The notes under the pieces: model-generated | Database searches by the model: none | What the model saw: only the letters and a program-made list of their open reading frames with translations | Told to the model about the DNA's origin: nothing | Made by a program: the position numbers and the translations under genes | Part shown: piece by piece, positions 1 to 6,984 of the stretch | Layout: each line of letters starts with the position of its first letter | Numbering within the stretch: position 1 is the first letter of the stretch | From: Curtobacterium sp. MCPF17_052 | GTDB taxonomy: Bacteria; Actinomycetota; Actinomycetes; Actinomycetales; Microbacteriaceae | Direction: 5' to 3' | NCBI RefSeq assembly: GCF_003234085.1 | Contig: NZ_QKSD01000020.1 | Coordinates: forward strand, 1-29,791 | DNA length: 29,791 nucleotides

Positions 1-38
1 AGAGACAGCTGCATCGCCAGCCCGAGCGCGCGAACCAC
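1..38 (-). CDS. Possible 5' end of a gene leaving the window (very short)
   Basis: On the minus strand a GTG at 38-36 opens a frame running off the left edge and reading V-V-R-A-L-G-L-A-M-Q-L-S with mostly G/C-ending codons. It would lie downstream of the LysR gene on the same strand, separated by the hairpins at 71-125. The plus strand also has an open frame ending in TAA at 58-60, but it uses AGA and CGA codons that are unusual here. Only about 12 codons are visible, so neither reading is secure and no function can be given. Confidence 0.25.
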   Translation of the reverse strand, partial: MVRALGLAMQLS

Positions 39-70
39 GCGACGACCGGCCGCCCCGTAACACCCCCCGT

Positions 71-125
71 GCTACGCCTGCAGCGTAGCGGCTCCCGGTA
101 GGGCGGGCAATACGCACGGTGCGTA
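71..125. terminator. Two adjacent short palindromes downstream of the LysR gene
   Basis: GCTACGC (71-77) and GCGTAGC (83-89) form a perfect 7-bp stem with a 5-nt loop. TACGCAC (111-117) and GTGCGTA (119-125) form a second perfect palindrome around one base. The string GCGTAGCGG occurs at 83-91 and again at 121-129, so the two share sequence. They sit just past the 3' end of the LysR gene (stop at 155-157). Terminators without a T tract are common in high-GC actinobacteria, so termination is the simplest role; a binding site for a regulator of the gene at the left edge is the alternative. Confidence 0.5.
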
Positions 126-154
126 GCGGAGCGATGTGGCCCGTCCGGGCCGTC

Positions 155-1069
155 TCAGGCGGTGACGGCCGTGGCCTCGGCGACCAGGGCCTCCAGGACG
201 ATCCGGACCGCGGGTCGGACCGCACGGTCGGGACGGACGAGGGCTTCGATCCGTCGTCCGGCTCGGACGTCCGCCAGGGTCGCCAGCCGGAACCGGCCCG
301 GTGCCCGAGTCCGCGAGGTGTACCGCGGGACGAGCGCGATGCCGTGTCCGGCCGCCACCAGGTTCTCGATGACGGGCAGGTGGATCGTGCGGAAGGCGAC
401 CTCGGGCGGTGCGTCGGTCGCGGCGGCCATCGCGGTGAGCACCCGGTCGATGGGGTAGTCCTCCGGGACGCCGATCCAGGTCGCGCCGACGACGTCCTCG
501 ATGCCGACGCGGTGCCGGTCCGCCAGCGGGTGGTCGAGCGGCAGGGCGACGTCGAGCGGTTCCCGGAGCAGCGGGACGGTCTCGACGCTCCGGCGGTCCG
601 CGCCCCGCGCGCCGTCCGGGCGGTGGCCGATGACGATGTCGTGGTCGGCGGTGAGCGGCGCGAACTCCCCCTCGCTGACGTCGACGTCCGAGAGCTGCAG
701 CGCGATCCCGGAGTGCGCACGCATCCGGGTGAGCAGGCCGGGCAGCAGCAGCTCGGCGGCCGAGGGGAACACCGCCAGGTCGACCGTGCCGGTGGCCCCC
801 GCCAGGTGCTCGGCCCACGCTGACTCGACGGTCGCCAGTGCCGTGGCGACGCCGGTGGCGAGGCCCGCCAGGACCCGCCCGTGCTCGGTGAGCCGGACAC
901 CACGGCCGATGCGCTCGACGAGCGGGACACCGGCCTGCCGCTGGAGGGTCCGGAGCTGCTGGGACACCGCGCTGGGCGTCCGGTGGGTCGCCGTCGCGAC
1001 CGCGGTGACGCTGCCCCGCTCGGCCAGTTCGCGGAGGACGGGCAGCAGGGCGATGTCGAAGCCGACCAT
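155..1069 (-). CDS. LysR-family transcriptional regulator
   Basis: This 304-aa protein has the usual LysR length. An N-terminal winged helix-turn-helix spans about residues 5-65 (SVTAVATATHRTPSAVSQQLRTL, with the VSQQLRTLQRQAG recognition helix followed by PLVERIGRGVRLTEHG). An effector-binding domain covers about 90-295. It is divergent from the EamA exporter starting at 1141, the classic arrangement in which a LysR protein controls the neighbouring transporter and itself. The ATG at 1069 is preceded on its strand by TAGGGT with a 6-nt spacer and no good Shine-Dalgarno, suggesting a leaderless mRNA. The effector cannot be told from sequence. Confidence 0.93.
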   Translation of the reverse strand: MVGFDIALLPVLRELAERGSVTAVATATHRTPSAVSQQLRTLQRQAGVPLVERIGRGVRLTEHGRVLAGLATGVATALATVESAWAEHLAGATGTVDLAVFPSAAELLLPGLLTRMRAHSGIALQLSDVDVSEGEFAPLTADHDIVIGHRPDGARGADRRSVETVPLLREPLDVALPLDHPLADRHRVGIEDVVGATWIGVPEDYPIDRVLTAMAAATDAPPEVAFRTIHLPVIENLVAAGHGIALVPRYTSRTRAPGRFRLATLADVRAGRRIEALVRPDRAVRPAVRIVLEALVAEATAVTA

Positions 1070-1140
1070 GAAGGGACCCTACAACGACAGTGTCGGAACG
1101 TTCGCTGGTGCTACCGCGTCCGGTGCGGGACGATCGTCCG
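1070..1140. promoter_or_regulatory. Divergent promoter/operator between LysR and EamA genes
   Basis: Minus-strand TAGGGT (1081-1076) lies 6 nt before the LysR ATG. Plus-strand GACGAT (1129-1134) lies 6 nt before the GTG at 1141. Between them CGACA-G-TGTCG (1085-1095) is a perfect palindrome and a candidate LysR operator. An upstream GTG at 1090 sits in the middle of this palindrome, which argues that it is not the transporter start. Confidence 0.5.
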
Positions 1141-2208
1141 GTGCTGCTCCGCGACCGCATCCTGGCCCTCGTCGTCGCCGTCGCGTGGGGACTGAACTTC
1201 CCCGCCACGGCGATCGCCCTCGAGCACTACCCACCGTTCCTGCTCGCCGCCCTCCGGTTCACACTGCTCGCCGTCCCGACGCTGCTGTTCGTGCCGCGGC
1301 CGCCGATCCCGTTCCGGTGGATCGTCCTGGTCGGCTCGACACTCGGCGTGCTGCAGTTCGCGTTCCTCTACCTCGGCATGGCGGCCGGCATGCCCTCGGG
1401 GTTGGCGTCGCTCGTCGTGCAGGCCTCGGCGCCGTTCACCGTGCTGCTCGCCGGGGTGCTGCTCCGCGAACGCCTCAGTGCTCGGCAGGTGGTCGGGGTC
1501 AGCGTCGCCGTGGCCGCCCTCGCCGTGATCGCCCTGCACCGCGCCCAGACCGCGGCACTGCTGCCCGTCGTGCTCGTGCTCTGCGGCGCCCTCGGCTGGG
1601 CGATCGGCAACGTCGCGACCCGGAAAGCCGGCCCGGTGAACCCGCTGCACCTCACCCTCTGGTGGGCCGTGGTGCCGCCGATCCCGATGGCGGTCCTGTC
1701 CGTCCTGGTCGAGGGGCCGGACCGGATCGGGCAGGCGCTCGGCACCGCGTTCACCGCCGCCGCCGTACCCGCGGACCTCGCGGTGCTCTACATCGTGCTG
1801 GCGGCGAGCGTCGTCGGCTACGGCATCTGGTCGCGTCTGATGGGCAGGTACCCGTCGAGCACGGTCGCGCCGTTCTCGATGCTGGTGCCGGTCGTCGGGG
1901 TGCTGGCCTCGTGGGCGGCGTTCGGCGAGGTCCCGGATCTGGTCGAGGTGCTCGCGGGCGCGGTGGTCGTGGGCGCGGTGCTGTGGTCGTCGCGGCCGCC
2001 GCGGGCCGGCGGTGCCACTCCCGAGACGCCGCCGCGTGACCGAGACGCCGCGGGACCCGGCGGCGTCTCGAGCACACCGGGGCGTCCTGCACAGACGCCG
2101 GCGTCTCGACCGCAGACGCCGGCGTCTCGACCGCAGACGGCGGCGTCTCGACCGGGGCAGCAGCCTCCGGCAGCCGAGCTCAGCGCCGGTGCTGACGCCG
2201 TTCCGTGA
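1141..2208 (+). CDS. DMT-superfamily exporter (EamA family) with repeat-derived C-terminal tail
   Basis: The 355-aa inner-membrane protein has about ten hydrophobic segments in two EamA halves (about residues 8-130 and 145-280), as in drug/metabolite exporters; substrate unknown. The start chosen is GTG 1141, giving MLLRDRILALVVAVAWGLNF, the usual EamA beginning, with GACGAT 6 nt upstream. A GTG at 1090 would add 17 residues. The last 60-70 residues are not family sequence: they are Pro/Ala/Ser/Arg-rich with three copies of QTPASRP (third copy QTAASRP), encoded by the GAGACGCC inverted-repeat element at 2023-2069 and three 21-bp repeats at 2092-2154. The 3' end overlaps the convergent gene ending at 2180 by 29 bp. 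The tail looks like read-through into a repeat after loss of an earlier stop. Confidence 0.88.
   Translation: MLLRDRILALVVAVAWGLNFPATAIALEHYPPFLLAALRFTLLAVPTLLFVPRPPIPFRWIVLVGSTLGVLQFAFLYLGMAAGMPSGLASLVVQASAPFTVLLAGVLLRERLSARQVVGVSVAVAALAVIALHRAQTAALLPVVLVLCGALGWAIGNVATRKAGPVNPLHLTLWWAVVPPIPMAVLSVLVEGPDRIGQALGTAFTAAAVPADLAVLYIVLAASVVGYGIWSRLMGRYPSSTVAPFSMLVPVVGVLASWAAFGEVPDLVEVLAGAVVVGAVLWSSRPPRAGGATPETPPRDRDAAGPGGVSSTPGRPAQTPASRPQTPASRPQTAASRPGQQPPAAELSAGADAVP
2023..2154. repeat. GAGACGCCGC inverted-repeat element plus three 21-bp tandem repeats (copy 1)
   Basis: GAGACGCCGC occurs at 2023-2032 and 2042-2051 (19 bp apart) and its complement GCGGCGTCTC at 2060-2069. Three 21-bp direct repeats follow (2092-2112, 2113-2133, 2134-2154), each containing the palindrome AGACGCCGGCGTCT or a one-base variant. 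The element lies inside the 3' coding end of the EamA gene. The same motif order and the same 19-bp spacing recur at 5621-5686. Confidence 0.8.
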
Positions 2209-3178
2209 TGATCCCGGCGAGCGCCCCGTGCAGGTGCGGGTAGCGGAACACGTAGCCGGCCTCGGTCAGCCGCGTCGGCACCACCCACCGGCTCTTCAGC
2301 ACGAGCTCGGTCTCGGTGCGGATGGCGAACGACCCGAGCTCGAGCATCCACCGCCAGGTCGGCAGGCCGAAGCGGCGCCCGACGGCGTCGCGCAGGGTCG
2401 CCATCACGGTGCGGTTGTCGGACGGCTCCGGGCTGGTGACGTTCACCGGTCCGTCGATGTCCTCGTGGTCCCGGATGAACCGGATCGCACCGAGGACGTC
2501 GTCGATGTGCACCCAGCTGAAGCGCTGCCGCCCGTGGGTGTGCCGGTCGTGGTGGTAGGTCCCGGCCGCCAGGCGTGCTCGGGTCGGGAACCACGGCCCG
2601 TCGTACTGGGGACCGCCGAGTCCGACCTGCGCCAACCGCAGGAGCGGCAGCAACGCACTGCCGTCACCGAACACGATCGCCATCCGGAGCGCCACACGCC
2701 GGGTGCCGGGCAGGTCCGTTGCGAAGAGCGCGTCCTCCCACGCGCGGGCGACGGAGACCGAGAAGCCCTCGCCGAGTTCACCGGTCGCCTCGTCCTGCGC
2801 CCGGTCGTCGGCGTGCCGGTAGATCGTCGCGGTCGAGGCGTTCAGCCACAGCGGCGGCGGGTGCTCGGCCGACCGGATCGCCTCGGCGAGTTCGAGCGTG
2901 GTGTCGACGCGGGAGCGCACGATCTCCGCTCGGTTCCGGCGCCCGTACCGGCAGTTGACGCTCTTGCCCGCCATGTTCACGACGAGGTCGGCACCGTCCA
3001 CGAGTTCGCGGATCCGCAGGGTGTTGCCCCACACCGCATCACCGGTCCGGCCGACGGTGACGACCTGGTACCCCTCGGCGCGGAAAGCGTCCTGCAGGTG
3101 GCGGCCGACGAAACCGCTCGCCCCCGCCACCACCACACGCCGCTGTTGCTGTTGCTGCTGCTGCTGCTGCTCGTCCAT
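2180..3178 (-). CDS. TIGR01777-family NAD(P)-binding epimerase-like protein (YfcH type)
   Basis: This 332-aa SDR-extended protein has a Rossmann motif GASGFVG at residues 19-25, the NMAGKSVNCRY segment and an NASTATIYRH active-site-like region typical of the TIGR01777/YfcH family, plus a C-terminal DUF1731-like region (about 275-330: LPTWRWMLELGSF...SRWVVPTRLTEAGYVFRYP). Substrate unknown; cytoplasmic. Its odd feature is a run of nine glutamines at residues 4-12 (five CAG, then CAA CAG CAA CAG; 3143-3169). The gene follows the DUF4166 gene by 19 nt on the same strand, and such pairs are known in actinobacteria, so one operon is likely. The Gln tract is not needed for the fold and may vary in length. 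Confidence 0.9.
   Translation of the reverse strand: MDEQQQQQQQQQRRVVVAGASGFVGRHLQDAFRAEGYQVVTVGRTGDAVWGNTLRIRELVDGADLVVNMAGKSVNCRYGRRNRAEIVRSRVDTTLELAEAIRSAEHPPPLWLNASTATIYRHADDRAQDEATGELGEGFSVSVARAWEDALFATDLPGTRRVALRMAIVFGDGSALLPLLRLAQVGLGGPQYDGPWFPTRARLAAGTYHHDRHTHGRQRFSWVHIDDVLGAIRFIRDHEDIDGPVNVTSPEPSDNRTVMATLRDAVGRRFGLPTWRWMLELGSFAIRTETELVLKSRWVVPTRLTEAGYVFRYPHLHGALAGIITERRQHRR
3143..3169 (-). repeat. CAG/CAA trinucleotide repeat coding polyglutamine
   Basis: Nine consecutive Gln codons follow M-D-E at the start of the epimerase-like gene, five of them uninterrupted CAG. Slippage would change protein length but keep the frame. Confidence 0.9.
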
Positions 3179-3197
3179 GCTGTCCTCCCGGCTCCGG

Positions 3198-3869
3198 TCA
3201 CACGTCGTCGGGCACGACGGCGTACCGGAACGCCCCCTCGTACCGGTACAGCGTGCCGATCACCGGCGCGGAGAGCGCCAGGGACACGCGCTGCTCGTCC
3301 GCATCGTCATCGAATCGTTCCGTCAGCTCCACCCGCGGCGCGATGACGACCGGGAGGCTCCACTCCCGACCCAGCGCATGCACGCTCACACGGGTGGAGA
3401 CCAGGCGGAGCGCCCCGGCATCGGGTCCGGTCACGGGGACCTTGACCGCCAGCAGCGCGCTCACCCGGCCGCGGTGGCCGAGGTGGTCGACGAGTCCCTC
3501 CGGCTCCGCCGTGATCGCGTCGACCATGGTGCGGTCACCGTTCGCGAAGTGGAAGGTGCGGTGCGCGCGGACCGCTGGGCGCGCCTCCCGGCCGGGGTCC
3601 GTTCCGGGCCGTCCGCGACGCACCCGGACCGGGCGGTTCTCGACCGTGAACGGGACGTCGTGCTCCCAGACCGGGAACATCACCGCCTCCCGCGCGAAGA
3701 CGGCCAGGAGCGGCCAGAGCCAGCGCCTCGGGGTGCCGACGACGGAGAAGACGCCGGTGCCGCGGCCGACGTGTCCGGGCGGAACCGCCCCGAAGTAGGT
3801 GCGGAGCCGCGGGTGGAGGGCCGCGAGGACGTCGTCGGGCACGCTCAGTCGGTACGGCGACCTGGTCAC
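3198..3869 (-). CDS. DUF4166 domain-containing protein
   Basis: The protein is 223 aa from GTG 3869. It begins with LSVPDDVLAALHPRLRTYFG and continues with GRGTGVFSVVGTPRRWLWPLLAVF, matching the pattern of DUF4166 proteins (conserved LxPxxRxYFG opening, then a G-x-G-x-F hydrophobic stretch), here filling the whole protein. Function unknown; DUF4166 is often encoded beside or fused to Rossmann-fold dehydrogenases, as with the epimerase-like gene 19 nt downstream. Upstream, CAGGAT lies 7 nt before the GTG, and an AGGA overlapping it could act as a weak Shine-Dalgarno. It diverges from the CDF exporter gene across about 48 bp. Confidence 0.8.
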   Translation of the reverse strand: MTRSPYRLSVPDDVLAALHPRLRTYFGAVPPGHVGRGTGVFSVVGTPRRWLWPLLAVFAREAVMFPVWEHDVPFTVENRPVRVRRGRPGTDPGREARPAVRAHRTFHFANGDRTMVDAITAEPEGLVDHLGHRGRVSALLAVKVPVTGPDAGALRLVSTRVSVHALGREWSLPVVIAPRVELTERFDDDADEQRVSLALSAPVIGTLYRYEGAFRYAVVPDDV

Positions 3870-3917
3870 GCTCCCGATCCTGGCACGTCGTCGGAGGCGG
3901 CTCCTACGATGGGCGAC
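3870..3917. promoter_or_regulatory. Compact divergent promoter between DUF4166 and CDF genes
   Basis: Minus-strand CAGGAT ends 7 nt before GTG 3869 and plus-strand TACGAT (3905-3910) ends 7 nt before ATG 3918. A GGAGG at 3893-3897 is 11 nt from an alternative ATG at 3909, so the CDF start is not fully settled. Confidence 0.4.
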
Positions 3918-4832
3918 ATGGGACACGACCACGGCCACACGCACGGACACGCGTCCGAGCGTGCGCTGCTGATCGCGTTCTGCATCTCGGCGGGCATCCT
4001 GCTGGCCGAGGTCGTCGGCGCCGTCGTCACCGGGTCGCTCGCACTGCTCGTCGACGCCGGGCACATGGTCGTCGACACCGGCGGGCTCGGGATCGGCCTC
4101 GTCGCCACCCGGCTCGCCCGGCGCATCCCGACCGCACGGCGCACCTGGGGGTACCAGCGGGCCGAGGTCCTCGGCGCGACAGCCCAGGCGGCGATCCTGC
4201 TCGCCGTCGGCATCTACGTCGTGATCTCGGCGGTGCGACGGTTGTTCGTCCCGGAGGAGATCGACGCCGGACCGCTGCTGGTCTTCGGCTTCGTGGGCCT
4301 CGTCGGCAACCTCGTCGCGTTCGCGGTGCTGGTCCGGGCATCCGGTGAGGGCTTCACCTCGCGGGCCGCTCGGCTCGAGGTCCTCAACGACACCCTCGGG
4401 TCCGTCGCCGTCATCGCCGCGGCCGTCGTGCTGTTCCTGACCGGGTGGCAACGAGCGGACTCCGTCGCCGCGCTGCTCATCGGCGTGCTCATCCTGCCCC
4501 GGGCCGTGAAGCTCCTGCGCGAGACCGCCGACGTGCTGCTCGAGGCGACCCCGCGCGGCCTGGACCTGGACGCCGTCCGCGGACACATCCTGGAGCTCGA
4601 CCACGTCATCGCGGTGCACGACCTGCACGCCACGCTGGTGTCGACCGGCGTCCCGAACCTCACCGCGCACGTCGTGGTGGACGACCACTGCTTCACGACC
4701 GCGCACGCGCCGGCGATCCTCGACGAACTGCAGCAGTGCGTCGCCGAGCACTTCGACGTGCCGGTCGAGCACTCCACGTTCCAGCTCGAGCCCGCCTCGC
4801 ACCAGCGGCACGAGCACGAGGTGCACGCCTGA
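3918..4832 (+). CDS. Cation diffusion facilitator (Zn2+/heavy-metal exporter, CzcD/ZitB-like)
   Basis: This 304-aa membrane antiporter exports divalent metal in exchange for protons. The N terminus is His-rich (MGHDHGHTHGHA). Six hydrophobic segments lie between about residues 15 and 185, followed by a cytosolic ferredoxin-like domain (about 200-290) and a His-containing C terminus. In the transport site, TM2 has the expected H49-x3-D53 (DAGHMVVD), but TM5 has E154-x3-D158 (LEVLNDTLGS) where the Zn-exporting CzcD/ZitB group normally has His-x3-Asp. The start is the second ATG, giving the usual MGHDHGH opening with TACGAT 7 nt upstream; ATG 3909 would add three residues. Likely substrate is Zn, but the TM5 Glu makes specificity uncertain. 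Confidence 0.9.
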   Translation: MGHDHGHTHGHASERALLIAFCISAGILLAEVVGAVVTGSLALLVDAGHMVVDTGGLGIGLVATRLARRIPTARRTWGYQRAEVLGATAQAAILLAVGIYVVISAVRRLFVPEEIDAGPLLVFGFVGLVGNLVAFAVLVRASGEGFTSRAARLEVLNDTLGSVAVIAAAVVLFLTGWQRADSVAALLIGVLILPRAVKLLRETADVLLEATPRGLDLDAVRGHILELDHVIAVHDLHATLVSTGVPNLTAHVVVDDHCFTTAHAPAILDELQQCVAEHFDVPVEHSTFQLEPASHQRHEHEVHA

Positions 4833-4847
4833 CGGCTGCCGCATGGT

Positions 4848-4866
4848 GACACCCGACCCCGGTGTC
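4848..4866. terminator. Hairpin between convergent genes
   Basis: GACACC (4848-4853) and GGTGTC (4861-4866) form a stem with a 7-nt loop in the 69-bp gap between the convergent CDF gene and the exported-protein gene. It has no T tract and may serve both strands. Confidence 0.45.
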
Positions 4867-4901
4867 GGCTCCGACCCTGGCGGCGGTGCGGCGCCAGCCG
4901 G

Positions 4902-5567
4902 TCAGCAGTCGGAGTCGCGCGTCGGGTAGGCGGTGATCACCCGGTCGGTCGTCGCCGAGACGATGACCTTCACGAACCCGTCCGGGCTGGGCGTGCTGCC
5001 GTCGTCGAAGCGGACGGGGGCTGCGTAACAGACCTTGCCGTCCCCGGCGTCGACCGGCAGCCCCTTCTGCGGGTTCGTCAGCGCCGTCCGCACCGCCGTG
5101 AGCATGGCGTCGTCCCAGTCCCGCTGCGTGGTGTGCCCCGCCAGGACGTCCTGCCAGTCGCGGGTGTGCCGGACGCGGATGTGCTCGTAGCCCTGCGCCG
5201 AGGTGCCGCACTGCAGCACGACCTCGCCGAGTGCGGCGGTGGCGTACTGCGTGACCGCGGCTCGACCGTCCGATGCGCACCGGTCGAGGACCGCGGTGCC
5301 GGGAAGGTCCGGGCCGTTGCGGGTGATGACCGCGACGCTGCTGTCGCTGCTGGTCTCGGTACTGCCGGTGTCGGCGCCGCCGCTGTCGGTGCTGCCCCCG
5401 GCGCTGCCCTGGCCGGCCGGAGCGGTCGCGGTCGCCGAGGGAGCCGCGGAGAGGACGGCGTCGTCACCCTCCCGGGCGTTCGTCAGCGCGAAGCCGCCGA
5501 TCACGACGACGGCGGCGACCGCGGCGGCGATGCCGGTCAGGGTGGAACGGGAGCGCTTCGCGGGCAT
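4902..5567 (-). CDS. Exported/membrane-anchored protein with possible BECR-type nuclease-like C-terminal domain
   Basis: The product is 221 aa. It has a short basic N terminus (MPAKRSRS), one hydrophobic segment (about 10-30; uncleaved anchor or signal peptide without a lipobox), a low-complexity Ser/Thr/Gly/Ala linker (about 36-78), then a compact domain at about 80-221. The domain has four cysteines (C97, C120, C180 and the final residue C221), suggesting two disulfides outside the cell. It contains YEHIRVRHTRDW (128-138), VCYAAPV (179-185) and VIVSATTDRVITAYPT (201-216). The order H-x4-RH, central Cys-bearing strand, then a strand ending TAYP recalls secreted nuclease toxins of the barnase/EndoU/colicin E5-D/RelE class, but I cannot confirm membership. 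No immunity gene is obvious. CATACT lies 6 nt before the ATG with no Shine-Dalgarno: likely leaderless. Confidence 0.75.
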   Translation of the reverse strand: MPAKRSRSTLTGIAAAVAAVVVIGGFALTNAREGDDAVLSAAPSATATAPAGQGSAGGSTDSGGADTGSTETSSDSSVAVITRNGPDLPGTAVLDRCASDGRAAVTQYATAALGEVVLQCGTSAQGYEHIRVRHTRDWQDVLAGHTTQRDWDDAMLTAVRTALTNPQKGLPVDAGDGKVCYAAPVRFDDGSTPSPDGFVKVIVSATTDRVITAYPTRDSDC

Positions 5568-5620
5568 GCGGCCAGTATGCCGGAGGGGGTGCGGGCCTCC
5601 CGGCCGGGGGCCGTGTGCCC

Positions 5621-5686
5621 GAGACGCCGCCGGGCGGGCGAGACGCCGCTGGATCGGGCGGTGTCTCGCCGAGTCCGCGGCGTCTC
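5621..5686. repeat. GAGACGCCGC inverted-repeat element (copy 2), probable MFS terminator
   Basis: GAGACGCCGC at 5621-5630 and 5640-5649 (19 bp apart, as in copy 1) is followed by GCGGTGTCTC (5658-5667) and GCGGCGTCTC (5677-5686). The outer pair is perfectly complementary and the inner pair has one G-T pair, giving a nested hairpin. It lies in the 157-bp gap after the MFS gene ending at 5725 and before the exported-protein start at 5567. That gap also holds GGCCTCCCGGCCGGG at 5594-5608, itself self-complementary. Confidence 0.75.
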
Positions 5687-5724
5687 GCGCAGACGGACCG
5701 TTTCGGCCGGGAGGCGCGTGCCGG

Positions 5725-6984
5725 TCAGGCGCGTGCGGCCAGTCGGGCTCCGGCGAAGACCGCGAGCGCCGCGACGAGCACCACGTACCCGATGAGCACC
5801 GGCAGGGTGGGCAGGACGAGCAGCGCGGCACCGACCGCGACGACCGGCACGGTGAGCCCGGCGTAGGCGATGAGGAAGGTGGCGGCGAGGACCCCGCCAC
5901 GCTCCTCCGGGCCGACGAGCGCACCGGCGCTCCCGATGGAGGCGCGGAAGAGCAGCCCGACACCGGCACCGGCGACGACGCCGCCGCCGATGAAGCCAGC
6001 GACCTGGAGGACCACCGCGGACACCGCGAGGACGGCGAGCCCGCCGACCAGCAGGACGACGCCGAGACGGATCTGGGTGCGCTGCGGGAGCTTCGCGAAC
6101 ACGACCTGGGACAGGGCACTCGCGGCGAAGACGCCGAAGGTCGTCGCGCCAGCGGCCAGCCGGTCGGTCACGTGGAAGGTGGTTCCGAGGAACGTCGGCG
6201 CGACCGACGTGAAGAGCCCCTGCACGGCGAGCGCGGCGAAGGCACCGGTGCCGGCAGCCCAGAACGCGGCGCCCTGGCCCTCGGGTGCCCGCAGTGGCTG
6301 CGGGTGGTACGGCACGGGCTCGGTCGGACGGTCGACGGTCTCCGGGACGGCGAGGACGACCACGAACGCGATCACGAGGGCGACGACGAACACCACGTAC
6401 GGGACCATCAGCGGCTGCCCGACGAACTCGGCCAGTGCGCCGCCGATGAGTGCGCCGAGGGAGAGGCCGCCGAGGTTCACCACGCCGGCTGCGACGCTCG
6501 CGCCCTTCGCGGAGGACTCGTCGCCGGTCGCCCGGACCTTGAGTTCGCCGAGGTGCGCGGTCGCCGTGGCGGTCAGGGTGCCGACGCCGAGACCGGTGAC
6601 CAGTCGCGCGACGATCAGACCCGTCACGTCGTTCCAGACCAGGAACAGGACCGCGGCGACGAGTTCCAGCGCGATCGAGACCAGGATGAGCGGGCGACGA
6701 CCGTGCACGTCGCTGAGGTGTCCGGCGAGCCACAGCGACCCGACCACGCCGAGCCCGTAGGCGGCGAAGACGACGGTCGTGGTGAAGGTCGGGAAGCCGT
6801 CTCGGGCCTGGTAGATGACGTAGAGCGGCGCGGGGACGGTCGCGAAGGCCATCACCGAGGTGAACGCGAAGGCGACGGCCCAGAAGCCGTAGCCGTGGCG
6901 CCGGCGGGTGTGCGCACGACGGCCACGAGGGGCCGGAGCTGTGGCCGGTGAGCCGGTCGCCGGGGATTCGATGACGGTTGACAT
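5725..6984 (-). CDS. MFS transporter (12-TM, drug/metabolite exporter type)
   Basis: This 419-aa inner-membrane protein has an Arg-rich N-terminal leader and about twelve hydrophobic segments. MFS motif A is intact between TM2 and TM3 (GHLSDVHGRRPL). A basic/acidic central loop (about residue 225, ETVDRPTEPVPYHPQPLRAPEGQ) separates the two halves. Length fits the 12-TM drug-H+ antiporter group; substrate unknown. It diverges from a LysR gene starting at 7066 across 81 bp, so regulation by that protein is likely. Start ATG 6984 is preceded by GAGCAT at a 6-nt spacing, the weakest of the leaderless-type promoters here; GGAG is too close to the ATG to act as a Shine-Dalgarno. Confidence 0.9.
   Translation of the reverse strand: MSTVIESPATGSPATAPAPRGRRAHTRRRHGYGFWAVAFAFTSVMAFATVPAPLYVIYQARDGFPTFTTTVVFAAYGLGVVGSLWLAGHLSDVHGRRPLILVSIALELVAAVLFLVWNDVTGLIVARLVTGLGVGTLTATATAHLGELKVRATGDESSAKGASVAAGVVNLGGLSLGALIGGALAEFVGQPLMVPYVVFVVALVIAFVVVLAVPETVDRPTEPVPYHPQPLRAPEGQGAAFWAAGTGAFAALAVQGLFTSVAPTFLGTTFHVTDRLAAGATTFGVFAASALSQVVFAKLPQRTQIRLGVVLLVGGLAVLAVSAVVLQVAGFIGGGVVAGAGVGLLFRASIGSAGALVGPEERGGVLAATFLIAYAGLTVPVVAVGAALLVLPTLPVLIGYVVLVAALAVFAGARLAARA

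Noticed and set aside
1..60. Plus-strand 3' end of a gene terminating in TAA at 58-60
   Set aside because: It uses AGA and three CGA codons, unlike genes here; the minus-strand reading has better codon use, though neither is secure.
71..125. tRNA or small structured RNA
   Set aside because: There are two independent short hairpins, with no cloverleaf, anticodon arm or CCA end.
1090..1140. GTG 1090 as start of the EamA exporter
   Set aside because: It lies in the centre of a palindrome and gives a non-family leader; GTG 1141 gives the usual EamA start with a -10 hexamer 6 nt upstream.
501..2039. 512-codon open frame on the plus strand over the LysR gene
   Set aside because: It crosses the LysR gene antisense and the exporter gene out of frame, with Arg/Ala/Pro-rich low-complexity translation typical of shadow frames in GC-rich DNA.
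3198..4844. 548-codon minus-strand frame over the CDF gene
   Set aside because: Only the part from 3869 to 3198 has family-like sequence (DUF4166); the rest is antisense to a clear CDF transporter.
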